Source: Chthonomonas sp.
GTDB lineage: Bacteria > Armatimonadota > Fimbriimonadia > Fimbriimonadales > Fimbriimonadaceae
Direction of reading: 5' to 3'
Assembly (NCBI GenBank): GCA_016788115.1
Contig: JAEURR010000003.1
Location: 372,001 to 436,000, forward strand
Length of the DNA: 64,000 nucleotides
A program made the translations under genes and the position numbers. Each line of letters starts with the position of its first letter. Position 1 is the stretch's first letter. Positions 17,282-25,311 of the stretch are shown piece after piece. The notes below the pieces were generated by a model. The model was given only the letters and a program-made list of their open reading frames with translations, was not told the origin of the DNA and did not search any database.

Positions 17282-17785
17282 CGCTAACTCGCAGGTTGCA
17301 TAGGCCTTGTGGCGAAGACGAGCAGCCTCGCAGGTCGTCTACAGAGACGACCCGGTAATCAGTCTCGGACACCGGTGCGGGACGCACACGTTCGGTATGC
17401 GGTATCTGGCAACTCTTGCAAAAGAAATCTCCGAGATCCAGACATTCGTCGCCATACCAACAGTTACTTTATGTTGCTGCAACCATCCTATGCGTCTGCA
17501 TTCGGTGAGACGGTTGGTCAATTGGCCGAGAGCATGGCAGACGAGTCTGACGCCGTTGGAAGAGTAGATTATTGAAATGCTCTGGGCTTGGCAGCAGCAG
17601 GCAAACTCGTGAGTTCCAGTGGCGCCGATGTGTTGCTCTCGTTTGCTTCTGCGGTGGCCACCGCAAGCATTGTGCTTGTGCTCATCCTTCAGCTCGCCAT
17701 GCCAATCCTGATCTGGCGTTATCGCCCCCGTGGCGCAAGAGAACGCACCGGAAGGCGCATACGGCCGGAATGGACACGAAGAGGA
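17282..17785. other. About 500 bp without an assigned gene
   Basis: Both strands were read. Short open frames exist (for example plus 17309-17575, and plus 17588 onward with a hydrophobic stretch) but none shows a ribosome-binding site, a known motif or the G/C-biased third positions of neighbouring genes. I see no tmRNA, SRP or RNase P signature. It may be a decayed gene, an untranslated RNA or a spacer ahead of the tRNA pair. Confidence 0.4.
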
Positions 17786-17860
17786 TGGAGCCTTCGACGG
17801 GAATTGAACCCGTGACCTTTCCCTTACCAAGGGAATGCTCTACCTCTGAGCTACGAAGGC
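17786..17860 (-). tRNA. tRNA-Thr (GGU anticodon)
   Basis: The minus strand folds into a standard cloverleaf: acceptor GCCTTCG/CGAAGGC, D arm GCTC...GAGC, anticodon stem TTCCC/GGGAA around TTGGTAA (anticodon GGT) and T arm ACGGG/CCCGT with TTCAATT. Discriminator U and an encoded CCA (17786-17788) follow. It decodes ACC/ACU. Confidence 0.96.
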
Positions 17861-17873
17861 GGTGCGATCTTTT

Positions 17874-17959
17874 TGGTGGGGAGAGCAGGATTCGAACCTG
17901 CGAAGGCTCTCGCCGACAGATTTACAGTCTGTTCCCATTGGCCACTCGGGCATCTCCCC
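17874..17959 (-). tRNA. tRNA-Tyr (GUA anticodon)
   Basis: The minus strand gives acceptor GGGGAGA/TCTCCCC, anticodon loop CTGTAAA (anticodon GTA) on a CAGA/TCTG stem, a long class II variable arm and T loop TTCGAAT. Discriminator A and an encoded CCA (17874-17876) are present. It lies 13 bp from the tRNA-Thr and is likely co-transcribed. Its G34 is a target of the queuosine pathway that includes queA. Confidence 0.96.
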
Positions 17960-17991
17960 ACGAGCGGATAGGTTATACCATACTCAGGCGG

Positions 17992-19788
17992 TCAATCGGC
18001 CACCTTCAGCACGCTGAGAAACGCTTCTTGCGGAAGCTCGATGCTTCCCATCTGCTTCATTCGTTTCTTGCCTTCCTTTTGCTTTTCCAGCAGTTTCCGC
18101 TTGCGGGTGACGTCTCCGCCGTAGCATTTGGCGATGACGTCCTTACGGTACGGCTTGACGCTCTCGGCAGCGATGACCTTCGCACCGATTGCAGCCTGAA
18201 TCCGAACTTCGTACTGCTGGCGCGGAATAACTTTTCGCAGTTGCTCGGCCATCGCGCGGCCTCGATTGTATGCAAACTCGCGGTGGACGATGAAGCAGAG
18301 CGCATCTACGGGGTCGCCGTTCAGCAGAATATCGACCTTGACGAGGTCGGCCAAGGAGTAGCCGTCGAGGTCGTAGTCGAACGAGGCGTACCCGCGGGTG
18401 TTGGACTTGAGCTTGTCGAAAAAGTCGAGCAGTATCTCCCCAAGCGGCAGGGTGTAGTACAGGATGACTCGCTGGGGCGTCGGGTACTCGGTTCGCTTGT
18501 AGGTGCCGCGTCGCTCTTGGCAAAGCGTCATGACCGCGCCGACGTACTCGTTCGGGACCATGATGGTGGCGGCGACAATAGGCTCTTCGATCTTCTCGAG
18601 CTCATGTGGCTGCGGGAACTCCGTCGGATTGCTGATGTGCATCTCGACGCCCTTCTTGTCAGTGACGCGGTAGTCCACGCTCGGCGCAGTAAGGATGAGG
18701 TCCAGTCCGAACTCGCGCTCCAGGCGCTCACGAGCGATCTCCATATGCAGGAGACCCAAGAAACCACACCGAAACCCGAAGCCGAGCGCAGCAGAGGTCT
18801 CCGGTTCGTACTGGAGCGAAGCATCGTTGAGACGAAGCTTCTCGATCGCATCGCGAAGATCGTTGTACTGATCGCCGTCGGTGGGATAGAGGCCGCAGAA
18901 GACCATGCTGAGCGCCCTGCGGTAGCCCGGCAGCGCTTCCGTCGCGGGACTGGCGGCGCTGGTGATCGTGTCGCCGACGGTCGCATCACCGATACTCTTG
19001 ATTGCGGCGGTCATGAAGCCAACTTCCCCGCAGGTTAGCCCGTCATTGACCGTCAGACCCGGCCCAAAGTGTCCGGTGGAATCGACGTCGAACTTGCCAC
19101 CGGTAGACATCATCAGGATCTTGTCGTCCTTGCGCATGGTGCCGGACTTGACCCGCACGTACGAGATCGCGCCTTGGTAACTGTCGAAGTGGCTGTCGTA
19201 AATCAGGGCTTGGAGCGGCGCGGACGAGTCGCCCGCAGGAGGCGGGACGCGTTCGACGATCGCTTCCAGGAGCTCGTCGATGCCGATGCCTGCTTTTGCC
19301 GAACACGTGATCGCATCGGTCGCGTCAATGGCGACCGCGCTCTCGATCTCCTCGCGCGCCCGCTCGATGTCGGCGTGAGGAAGATCAATCTTGTTGATGA
19401 CGGGGACGATCGCAAGATTCTGGTTCATCGCCATGCTCGCATTGGCGATCGTCTGGGCCTCCACACCCTGGCTGGCATCGACGACGAGCAGTGCTCCTTC
19501 GCAGGCGGCGAGCGCGCGACTCACTTCGTAGGTGAAATCGACGTGCCCCGGGGTGTCGATCAGGTTGAGTTGGTACGTGCGGCCGTCTAGTGCGGTGTAG
19601 CTAAGCCGGACCGCAGCCATCTTGATCGTGATTCCCCGTTCGCGCTCCAGGTCCATGCTGTCCAGCATCTGCTCCTGCGCGGTACCACGGATCGCCCCAC
19701 AACGCTCGATCAACCGATCGGCAAGCGTGGACTTGCCGTGATCGATGTGCGCGATGATGCAGAAATTCCGGATGAGAGTCTGGTCCAT
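17992..19788 (-). CDS. lepA: Elongation factor 4 (LepA)
   Basis: 598 residues from ATG 19788. The frame is open further upstream, but that part overlaps another gene's 3' end and lacks similarity. GTPase motifs are [14 protein letters not shown] (G1), DTPGHVDF (G3) and NKIDLP (G4). The LepA-specific C-terminal part includes [14 protein letters not shown] and [13 protein letters not shown], ending with [23 protein letters not shown]4 is a ribosome-associated translational GTPase thought to assist initiation or rescue stalled ribosomes. A TACAAT (19804-19809) lies 15 nt before the start, implying a leader of only a few nucleotides. Confidence 0.97.
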   Translation of the reverse strand: MDQTLIRNFCIIAHIDHGKSTLADRLIERCGAIRGTAQEQMLDSMDLERERGITIKMAAVRLSYTALDGRTYQLNLIDTPGHVDFTYEVSRALAACEGALLVVDASQGVEAQTIANASMAMNQNLAIVPVINKIDLPHADIERAREEIESAVAIDATDAITCSAKAGIGIDELLEAIVERVPPPAGDSSAPLQALIYDSHFDSYQGAISYVRVKSGTMRKDDKILMMSTGGKFDVDSTGHFGPGLTVNDGLTCGEVGFMTAAIKSIGDATVGDTITSAASPATEALPGYRRALSMVFCGLYPTDGDQYNDLRDAIEKLRLNDASLQYEPETSAALGFGFRCGFLGLLHMEIARERLEREFGLDLILTAPSVDYRVTDKKGVEMHISNPTEFPQPHELEKIEEPIVAATIMVPNEYVGAVMTLCQERRGTYKRTEYPTPQRVILYYTLPLGEILLDFFDKLKSNTRGYASFDYDLDGYSLADLVKVDILLNGDPVDALCFIVHREFAYNRGRAMAEQLRKVIPRQQYEVRIQAAIGAKVIAAESVKPYRKDVIAKCYGGDVTRKRKLLEKQKEGKKRMKQMGSIELPQEAFLSVLKVAD

Positions 19789-19837
19789 GGTGGGGGCCGC
19801 CTCATTGTACCGGACCGGGTTGTCCGAACCTGGCGGG

Positions 19838-21055
19838 CTAGTTGCGGTACGCCCGGAGCGAGAATCCCCACAGAATGTTCGCCCCGAATCGCGCGTAATA
19901 CACCGGGTCGGACGTTCCGAACCACGTCGGGAAGGTCTGCGGCTGCGGCCAACCGGCATGGGTCGCCACGCACTCATTCACGAACCGGTCGGACATGGCG
20001 TCGTCACCCAGAAACGCGGCGATTCCCGCGCAGTAGCCGGGACCCCAGACGCGCGAGGGCTTGGCAAAGTCAGACCCAAGTGGGAACGGCCACTTTTCGG
20101 GGTAGCCGTACAGACGATCCCCCCTGAAGTACTGCTGCAGCGAAGCCAGATACTGGGCACGGGTGAACGGGACCGAGACGCCGCCGTGAATGCGCGCCAT
20201 CTCCAGGCCCCAAATGATGTAGGCGTGATGGAACACGTCGTTCGGCTGGTTCTTCAGCTTCGCCCAGAACGGACTTTGGTCGCTGTGGTAGTCCCATTGG
20301 GGCGCGCCTTCGACCATCACGACCTCACGCACTACTGAATCGATGCACGCGGCCGCTTTGGACTTGTAATCGGCGATTTCGGCGGGGGTGAACTCCGCCT
20401 TCAGCTCATCCAGCGCGCGGAGGACGACGCCCGCGGTGTACGCCGTGACATTGATCACCGGAACCATGTCGCCGATGAACATGCTGTAACCGAAATAGCC
20501 CGCAGACAAGTACGTGCTCTGAATGGTCCAGCGAACGCAGTCGGCCACCAGTTTGCGCGCCGCCAGGAGTTGATCGTAAGCGAGCGCACCGCTGGCGATC
20601 GCGTTTAGCACGCCTTCGAGGACGATCGCGTTCGTGACGGTGTACGGGTGCTCGGCCGAGTTCACCGTTTTGTCGCCGAAGGCGTCCCAGGCTACTCCCA
20701 GACCCCACGCGGGGTGGCCGTCGTTGTCCAGGTCTTGCCGGGCCACGAGCGAATCCAGTGCGGCGAGGAGGCGGGCTTTGGCCTGGGCTGAGCCCGTGTA
20801 CTGGTACCGCCGGGCCTCCGCGAAGACAATCATCCCTGCGTTCTCGTCGCTAATGATTCGCCCCGTGGCCAGCGGATCGAGGCCGCTGCCGGGAGGAGTG
20901 TCTACAAAGGTGGCGGCGAGCTCGTCGTAGCGGCTGCGCACGGCCAGCGTGGCAACATCCACGGATGTCGATCCCCCGCCGGTGCCGCCTCCGCCACACC
21001 CAGCGACGAGCAGGCACAGGCTCAGAATCAAACTTCGAGTGATCGGGGTCTTCAT
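19838..21055 (-). CDS. Lipoprotein with an alpha/alpha-toroid (glycosidase-like) domain
   Basis: 405 residues. A clear lipobox, LVAGC with Cys at residue 20, is followed by a Gly-rich linker, so it is lipid-anchored after LspA processing. The rest is alpha-helical with repeated hairpins rich in Trp/Tyr/Asp ([53 protein letters not shown]), which suggests an (alpha/alpha)6 barrel as in six-hairpin glycosidases or the glucuronyl-epimerase C-terminal domain. No catalytic acid pair can be named. It follows the nitroreductase gene by 6 bp, so it is probably in the same transcript. Confidence 0.65.
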   Translation of the reverse strand: MKTPITRSLILSLCLLVAGCGGGGTGGGSTSVDVATLAVRSRYDELAATFVDTPPGSGLDPLATGRIISDENAGMIVFAEARRYQYTGSAQAKARLLAALDSLVARQDLDNDGHPAWGLGVAWDAFGDKTVNSAEHPYTVTNAIVLEGVLNAIASGALAYDQLLAARKLVADCVRWTIQSTYLSAGYFGYSMFIGDMVPVINVTAYTAGVVLRALDELKAEFTPAEIADYKSKAAACIDSVVREVVMVEGAPQWDYHSDQSPFWAKLKNQPNDVFHHAYIIWGLEMARIHGGVSVPFTRAQYLASLQQYFRGDRLYGYPEKWPFPLGSDFAKPSRVWGPGYCAGIAAFLGDDAMSDRFVNECVATHAGWPQPQTFPTWFGTSDPVYYARFGANILWGFSLRAYRN

Positions 21056-21061
21056 GCGTAG

Positions 21062-21868
21062 TTAGCGGCGGCCCATGCCGCGCTCGGCGAGCCAATCTTT
21101 CAGGATGTCGCGACCAGACATGTGGTACCCATCTGCGCGCTTGCCGCTCTTCTTGGACCACGTTTCGTCAGTACTCATGGCCTGCGCAGCGTAGAACTCG
21201 GTCATGCGGGCGTCATAGGGGGCGATATCCGGTTCCGCATCGTACTTCTCGCGAAACCAAACCGCGCCTTGGTCAAGCCGCGGTTTGATCTGTGGGGACG
21301 CTTCGGCGGAGGGAAAGCCAATCGCCATTCCGAACACTCCGAAGACGCCGTCGGGCAGCTCCAAGAGTTCGGCGACCTGGCCCGGGTGGTTGCGCAACGC
21401 GCCGATGTAGCAAACTCCCAGCCCAGCTGCCTCCGCCGCGCAAGCCAGACGCTCCGAAGCCAAACCGGCATCGATGCAAGCCATGAGCAGGAACTCCATG
21501 TAGTCGATCCCGTCGCACGGCTCGCCCATTGCAGCGGCGGCATGCTTCAGTCGATGGTGGTCGGCGAGGAAGCACAGGAACCACGGTGCGGTCAGCACCT
21601 GCTTCTGGTTCGCGCAGAGTTGCGCGACCGCCTGCCGACGCTCGGGCTCTTGCACGCTCACAATCGACCAGAGCTGTAGGTTGCTGCTCGTTGATGCGCT
21701 CTGCGCCGCCGCGACCAGCGCCTGGATCATCGACTCGGGCACCGCTTGGTCTGAAAACTTCCGCACGGACCGGTGGCGCATGAACGATTCCAATCCATGC
21801 ACCGACTCCGGTGCTTCTGCGCCGTAACGCAGTTTCCAAATAGTCGAAAGCGGCTCCGCGAAGCTCAT
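21062..21868 (-). CDS. Nitroreductase/NADPH-flavin oxidoreductase-like protein
   Basis: 268 residues from the ATG at 21868, which overlaps the upstream cyclophilin stop as ATGA. The FMN-binding opening is HRSVRKFSDQAVPESMIQALV with SAQSASTSSNLQLWS, typical of the nitroreductase fold. The segment EAAGLGVCYIGALRNHP matches the NfsA/FRP flavin-reductase group. Such enzymes reduce nitro compounds, quinones or flavins using NADPH with FMN as cofactor. The C-terminal ~60 residues (MSTDETWSKKSGKR...) match the tail of NfsA-type proteins. Confidence 0.88.
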   Translation of the reverse strand: MSFAEPLSTIWKLRYGAEAPESVHGLESFMRHRSVRKFSDQAVPESMIQALVAAAQSASTSSNLQLWSIVSVQEPERRQAVAQLCANQKQVLTAPWFLCFLADHHRLKHAAAAMGEPCDGIDYMEFLLMACIDAGLASERLACAAEAAGLGVCYIGALRNHPGQVAELLELPDGVFGVFGMAIGFPSAEASPQIKPRLDQGAVWFREKYDAEPDIAPYDARMTEFYAAQAMSTDETWSKKSGKRADGYHMSGRDILKDWLAERGMGRR

Positions 21869-22425
21869 CGGCCCGAGGCCGACTTCATCGCAGGCTTCAT
21901 CGGCCGCTTGCTGGGGGCTGGCTTTATCACGACGCGCATGGAGACAATCGTGTCTCCGCGCTTCAACTTGTCGACAACGTCCATGCCCTTGGTCACCCAG
22001 CCCAGGACGGCGTACATCCCGTTCAATCGCACCGAGTCCTTGGTGAGAATGAAAATCTGCGAGTCGCCTCCGACCTTCGAACCAGTGCTGGCGATCCCGA
22101 CCGCGCCCCGCTTGAAGTCGAACTTGCTGCCTTCGAACTTCATCTGCTTGCCCGATCCACCGTTGCCAATCTCGGGACCATCGAGCGCTTTCTTGGTTCC
22201 TGGATCGCCCCACTGCACAACCCAATCCTCGACCCGGTGGAATCGTATGCCATCGTAAAACTTCTTCTTGACGAGGGCGACGATGTGCTCAACCGTCTTG
22301 GGCGATTCTCCCTGGTTCGTCTGAATGACGATCTGCTTGTTTCCCTTCATCGTCATGACGATCTGAGGACCCTTGGCCGACGAGGGCTGAGCGAGGAGGA
22401 CAGCGGCGAGTGCGAGGCTAGTCAT
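21865..22425 (-). CDS. Peptidyl-prolyl cis-trans isomerase, cyclophilin type, exported
   Basis: 186 residues. A short hydrophobic start (MTSLALAAVLLAQPSSA) acts as signal peptide. The cyclophilin core has the Arg of FHRVEDWVVQWGDP, SQIFI and LNGMYAVLGWVTKGMDVVDKL. The usual FMIQGGD reads VVQWGDP here, a mild deviation at the active-site edge. The protein assists folding around X-Pro bonds outside the cytoplasm. A minus-strand TACCTT (22432-22437) lies 6 nt before the ATG. Confidence 0.88.
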   Translation of the reverse strand: MTSLALAAVLLAQPSSAKGPQIVMTMKGNKQIVIQTNQGESPKTVEHIVALVKKKFYDGIRFHRVEDWVVQWGDPGTKKALDGPEIGNGGSGKQMKFEGSKFDFKRGAVGIASTGSKVGGDSQIFILTKDSVRLNGMYAVLGWVTKGMDVVDKLKRGDTIVSMRVVIKPAPSKRPMKPAMKSASGR

Positions 22426-22431
22426 GTGGGA

Positions 22432-22467
22432 AAGGTACCCGAAGCTACCCCGGGGTTCGAGTACAAT
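22432..22467. promoter_or_regulatory. Divergent -10 elements, cyclophilin / CADD-like gene
   Basis: On the minus strand TACCTT (22432-22437) lies 6 nt before the cyclophilin ATG; on the plus strand TACAAT (22462-22467) lies 8 nt before the ATG at 22476. Neither gene has a purine-rich Shine-Dalgarno site at normal spacing, so both transcripts are likely leaderless. Confidence 0.45.
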
Positions 22468-22475
22468 CCCGGATC

Positions 22476-23066
22476 ATGATGACCATGACCGATCGGATTG
22501 CTGAATTGGACGCCATCGTGGCCCAGTACAACCTCAACAACCACCCGTTCTACCAGGCTTGGCGCGCAGGCGAACTGCCGCAAGAAAAGCTGGCCGACTA
22601 CGCCGCCGAGTACGGTAAGTTCGTCGCCACCATCGACCAGGGTTGGGAGACCATTGGCTACGGTAAATACGCTCAAGAAGAGCGCGAGCACGTGGTGCTG
22701 TGGGGACAGTTCAAGCAAGCGCTTGGCAACCCCAAGTCGAGTAATCGACCCCAGACCGACGTTCTCGTCACCGCCGCCAGCAAGCTGTTCGTGGGCGATG
22801 CCGAAGCCGTGGGCGCACTGTACGCTTTTGAGGCCCAGCAGCCGTTCACGTCGCAGAGCAAACTCGACGGCCTGAACGAGCACTACAAGTTCACGGACAC
22901 CGAGAAGGAGTACTTCACCGTCCACGCCGCCGATGTGAACGAGATCGCCGATCTCCGCAACCACGTGCAGAAGCTCTCGGACGAGGAGTACCTGCGAGCT
23001 CGAGGCGCATGCGCCGTCGTGTGCAGTGCCATGTGGAGCGCGCTGGACGGCGTTTACTACGCCTAA
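22476..23066 (+). CDS. CADD-like/TenA-like haem-oxygenase-fold protein
   Basis: 196 residues, all-helical. Segments match the Chlamydia protein CADD, a diiron/heterodinuclear protein that makes para-aminobenzoate from one of its own tyrosines: NNHPFYQAWRAGEL (Y26, where CADD has its sacrificial Tyr), EREHVVLW (H72), LYAFEAQQP (E119) and YFTVHAADVNEI (H150, D153, E156). The last metal ligand, His in CADD, is Glu here, and the H-to-D gap is one residue shorter. The folate role is inferred from the family and is not proven. The alternative is a TenA-type thiaminase-like protein. It stands alone, divergent from the cyclophilin operon. Confidence 0.75.
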   Translation: MMTMTDRIAELDAIVAQYNLNNHPFYQAWRAGELPQEKLADYAAEYGKFVATIDQGWETIGYGKYAQEEREHVVLWGQFKQALGNPKSSNRPQTDVLVTAASKLFVGDAEAVGALYAFEAQQPFTSQSKLDGLNEHYKFTDTEKEYFTVHAADVNEIADLRNHVQKLSDEEYLRARGACAVVCSAMWSALDGVYYA

Positions 23067-23083
23067 GCGACCTCACTCAAACG

Positions 23084-23124
23084 AGAAGCGGGGCCCCTCC
23101 AAAAGAGGCCCCGCTTCTTTGTTT
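23084..23124. terminator. Bidirectional intrinsic terminator
   Basis: A GC-rich hairpin with GAAGCGGGGCC-type arms (GAAGCGGGG.../...CCCCGCTTC) and a CAAAA loop is followed by TTTGTTTT. It separates the convergent CADD-like and saccharopine-dehydrogenase-like genes. Confidence 0.85.
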
Positions 23125-23135
23125 TGCCGTCCCGA

Positions 23136-24293
23136 TTAGTTCGAGAATCGGAGCGGAATGCCGCGCTTTTGTAGTTCTTCAACGAACCGCGTGCCGGTCA
23201 CCGCTTGTTCGTACCGCACACCGCCCGGCGAGACGTTTCCGCGGGCGATCTCGATGGCGTAGATCGACATGCTGAACCCGGTCAGGCGCTCCATGGAGGT
23301 AAAGCCGGTCTTTTCGCACTGCCGATCGAGGATGTCAATCTGGTGTCGAACCTTCTGGCCGCCCTTCTTGCCTTCGCCAACCGCGCGGATAGCGCACAGA
23401 TCCAAGTCCACAAACTTCGCGAGAAACTCGCCGAACACCTTGTACCAGACGTTTCGCGGCTTCACCGGCTCGCCATCGACCATCACCGGCTCGAAGTCCC
23501 ACATGCCCGAGTCCTTGAACATCTTCATGTAGGCGCAGTGGCCGGGATAGCGGATGGTCTTGTACTCGTAGTTCGGGATGCGGCCCTTGAGGGTGTAGGG
23601 AGCGGTGCTCGTGCCGCCCGAGGTAACGAACGCCTCCATGGTTCCCAACTCGGCGATCTCGAGGGTCTCGAGTTCGCTGAGCGTATCCACCATGTGGATC
23701 TGACCGTTTCGCAGGGTCACGGCTTGGAAGTCGTACTCAGTGAGTAGCCCTTCAACGTTGAACGTCAGCTTGTAGTTGAGTGGCGGGACCGGGTTCTGGG
23801 GGAGAACGCCGCAGTACAGCTTGACCCACTCTGCCTCGTCCATTTGCTCGATGATCCACAGTCCGAGCGAGTTCACCAGCCCGGGCGCGAGTCCTGTATC
23901 CGGGACCAAGGTGATACCAGCCACTTTGGCTTCGTCGTCAAGGGCGAGCGTCTCGTGGGTGATATCGGTGTTGCCGCCGAGGTCAACCATGTGCGTCTTA
24001 TTGGCGATCGCGACCTTGGCGACCTTCGGGTGCATCCAGTAAGGCACGCAGCTGAGCAAAACGTCGGCATCGTGGAGGAATCCACCCAGGCTCGCGGGGT
24101 CCATCGCATCAACCTTGTGCGGGTGGCAGAGTTCCTTCCCGGTGAGCGAGTTGACTCGGTCGCAAGCCTTCTTCGCTTGGTCAAAAGACACGTCACCCAT
24201 CAAGATTCGCTCAGCGTCTGCGAACATGGATAAGTCGTAGGCCGCCGCGGTGCCTTGCATTCCTGATCCTAAAACAGCAAAGGTTTTCTTCAT
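23136..24293 (-). CDS. Saccharopine-dehydrogenase-family oxidoreductase (lysine 6-dehydrogenase-like)
   Basis: 385 residues from ATG 24293, selected because GGAGGAA lies 6 nt upstream and the first residues FAVLGSGMQGTAAAYDL make the NAD(P)-binding loop. Later segments VPYWMHPKVAKVAI, DLGGN and DTGLAPGLVNSLG are typical of L-lysine 6-dehydrogenase/saccharopine reductases. It could act in lysine or related amino-acid catabolism; the exact substrate is not set by sequence. The strong Shine-Dalgarno contrasts with the leaderless-type starts nearby. Confidence 0.87.
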   Translation of the reverse strand: MKKTFAVLGSGMQGTAAAYDLSMFADAERILMGDVSFDQAKKACDRVNSLTGKELCHPHKVDAMDPASLGGFLHDADVLLSCVPYWMHPKVAKVAIANKTHMVDLGGNTDITHETLALDDEAKVAGITLVPDTGLAPGLVNSLGLWIIEQMDEAEWVKLYCGVLPQNPVPPLNYKLTFNVEGLLTEYDFQAVTLRNGQIHMVDTLSELETLEIAELGTMEAFVTSGGTSTAPYTLKGRIPNYEYKTIRYPGHCAYMKMFKDSGMWDFEPVMVDGEPVKPRNVWYKVFGEFLAKFVDLDLCAIRAVGEGKKGGQKVRHQIDILDRQCEKTGFTSMERLTGFSMSIYAIEIARGNVSPGGVRYEQAVTGTRFVEELQKRGIPLRFSN

Positions 24294-24367
24294 TGAACTT
24301 CCTCCAAAAAATCGCGCCCGGACCACTCACCGTGGCACCCGCGCGCTACAGTTTCTAGGATACCAGG

Positions 24368-24430
24368 TTGGCTGAGCGGGTGGGTTTCTGGTATAACGGG
24401 ACATCTTGTGGGAGACCCGTTTTTTCGGGT
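24368..24430 (+). promoter_or_regulatory. rplA promoter and leader hairpin
   Basis: TTGGCT (24368-24373) and TATAAC (24392-24397) are spaced by 18 bp, a good sigma-70 promoter. The leader then has a perfect hairpin, GACCCG-TTTTTT-CGGGTC (24413-24430), just ahead of the Shine-Dalgarno GGAGGA. In many bacteria L1 represses its own mRNA by binding a leader structure, so this hairpin is a candidate site. Confidence 0.55.
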
Positions 24431-24453
24431 CGCTCGCACCACGGAGGAATTCA

Positions 24454-25176
24454 TTGCCTAAAGTAAAACGAAAGAACCCCACTTCGCAGCGCTATGCTGC
24501 CCTCGCCAAGCAGGTCGACAAGGACCAGTTCCTGGACCCGGCAGCCGCCGTCACCCTCGTGAAGGCCACCGCCAACACGAAGTTCGTCGAGTCAGTCGAC
24601 ATCTCGATCAAGCTCGGCATCGACACCAAGAAGGGTGATCAAAACGTTCGCGGAACGACTTCGCTCCCCCATGGCATTGGCAAGATCAAGCGCGTGGCCG
24701 TCCTCGCCAAGGGTGACGCCGCAAAAGAGGCTGAAGAGGCAGGCGCAGACACCGTCGGCGCAGAAGAGCTGATCACCAAGATCGCCAACGGTTTCAAGGA
24801 CTTCGATGTCCTGCTCGCTCACGAAGAGATGGCCCCCCAGATCGGCAAGATCTCGAAGGCTCTCGGCCCCAAGACTCCGAACAAGCGCAACGGCACCGTG
24901 ACTTCGACCGTCGCCGCCGCCGTTCGCGAGATCAAGGGCGCGACGCGCGTCGAATACCGCGCGGACAAGGGTGGAGTCATCCACGTACCGATCGGCAAGG
25001 TCAACTTCGACGACGCGAAGCTCATCGAGAACTTCCACGCGGCTCTGGGCGCGGTAATCAAGGCGAAGCCAAGCTCGGCCAAGGGCAAGTACATTCAGAG
25101 CGTGACTCTGAGCAGCACCATGGGCCCCGGCGTCCCGATTGATGTCGCGGTCGCAAGCAAAGCCTCGGGCGGCTAG
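24454..25176 (+). CDS. rplA: 50S ribosomal protein L1
   Basis: 240 residues from a TTG start at 24454, chosen because GGAGGA sits 5 nt upstream and the protein then starts PKVKRKNPTSQRY, as L1 does. Family segments include GTTSLPHGIGK and GPKTPNKRNGT, with the end VTLSSTMGPGVPIDV. L1 binds 23S rRNA in the mobile stalk at the E site. In most bacteria rplA follows rplK (L11); here no rplK is adjacent and the gene has its own promoter. Confidence 0.96.
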   Translation: MPKVKRKNPTSQRYAALAKQVDKDQFLDPAAAVTLVKATANTKFVESVDISIKLGIDTKKGDQNVRGTTSLPHGIGKIKRVAVLAKGDAAKEAEEAGADTVGAEELITKIANGFKDFDVLLAHEEMAPQIGKISKALGPKTPNKRNGTVTSTVAAAVREIKGATRVEYRADKGGVIHVPIGKVNFDDAKLIENFHAALGAVIKAKPSSAKGKYIQSVTLSSTMGPGVPIDVAVASKASGG

Positions 25177-25197
25177 TCCCCGGCGGACACCCGCTCC

Positions 25198-25233
25198 AAA
25201 ACCCCCGTTCGTTCTTCGGAACCCCGGGGGTTT
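25198..25233 (+). terminator. Terminator-like hairpin after rplA
   Basis: AAACCCCC and GGGGGTTT arms enclose a short inner hairpin (GTTC...GAAC). The T tract is weak, so termination may be incomplete. Confidence 0.55.
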
Positions 25234-25311
25234 GGCGTTTGCCAGACTCGTGCGCTGAAATTGTGCAAATTCGCGCTAATGGACCCTCGCCGCATCCGGT
25301 ATAGATAACCA

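Noticed and set aside
17588-17815. Short frame with a hydrophobic stretch ahead of the tRNAs
   Set aside because: No ribosome-binding site and its end runs into tRNA-Thr; cannot be supported as a gene.
17572-19038. Plus-strand frame with a SGIEPVTFPLP-type peptide
   Set aside because: This peptide is the familiar read-through of a tRNA gene on the opposite strand; the rest is antisense to lepA.
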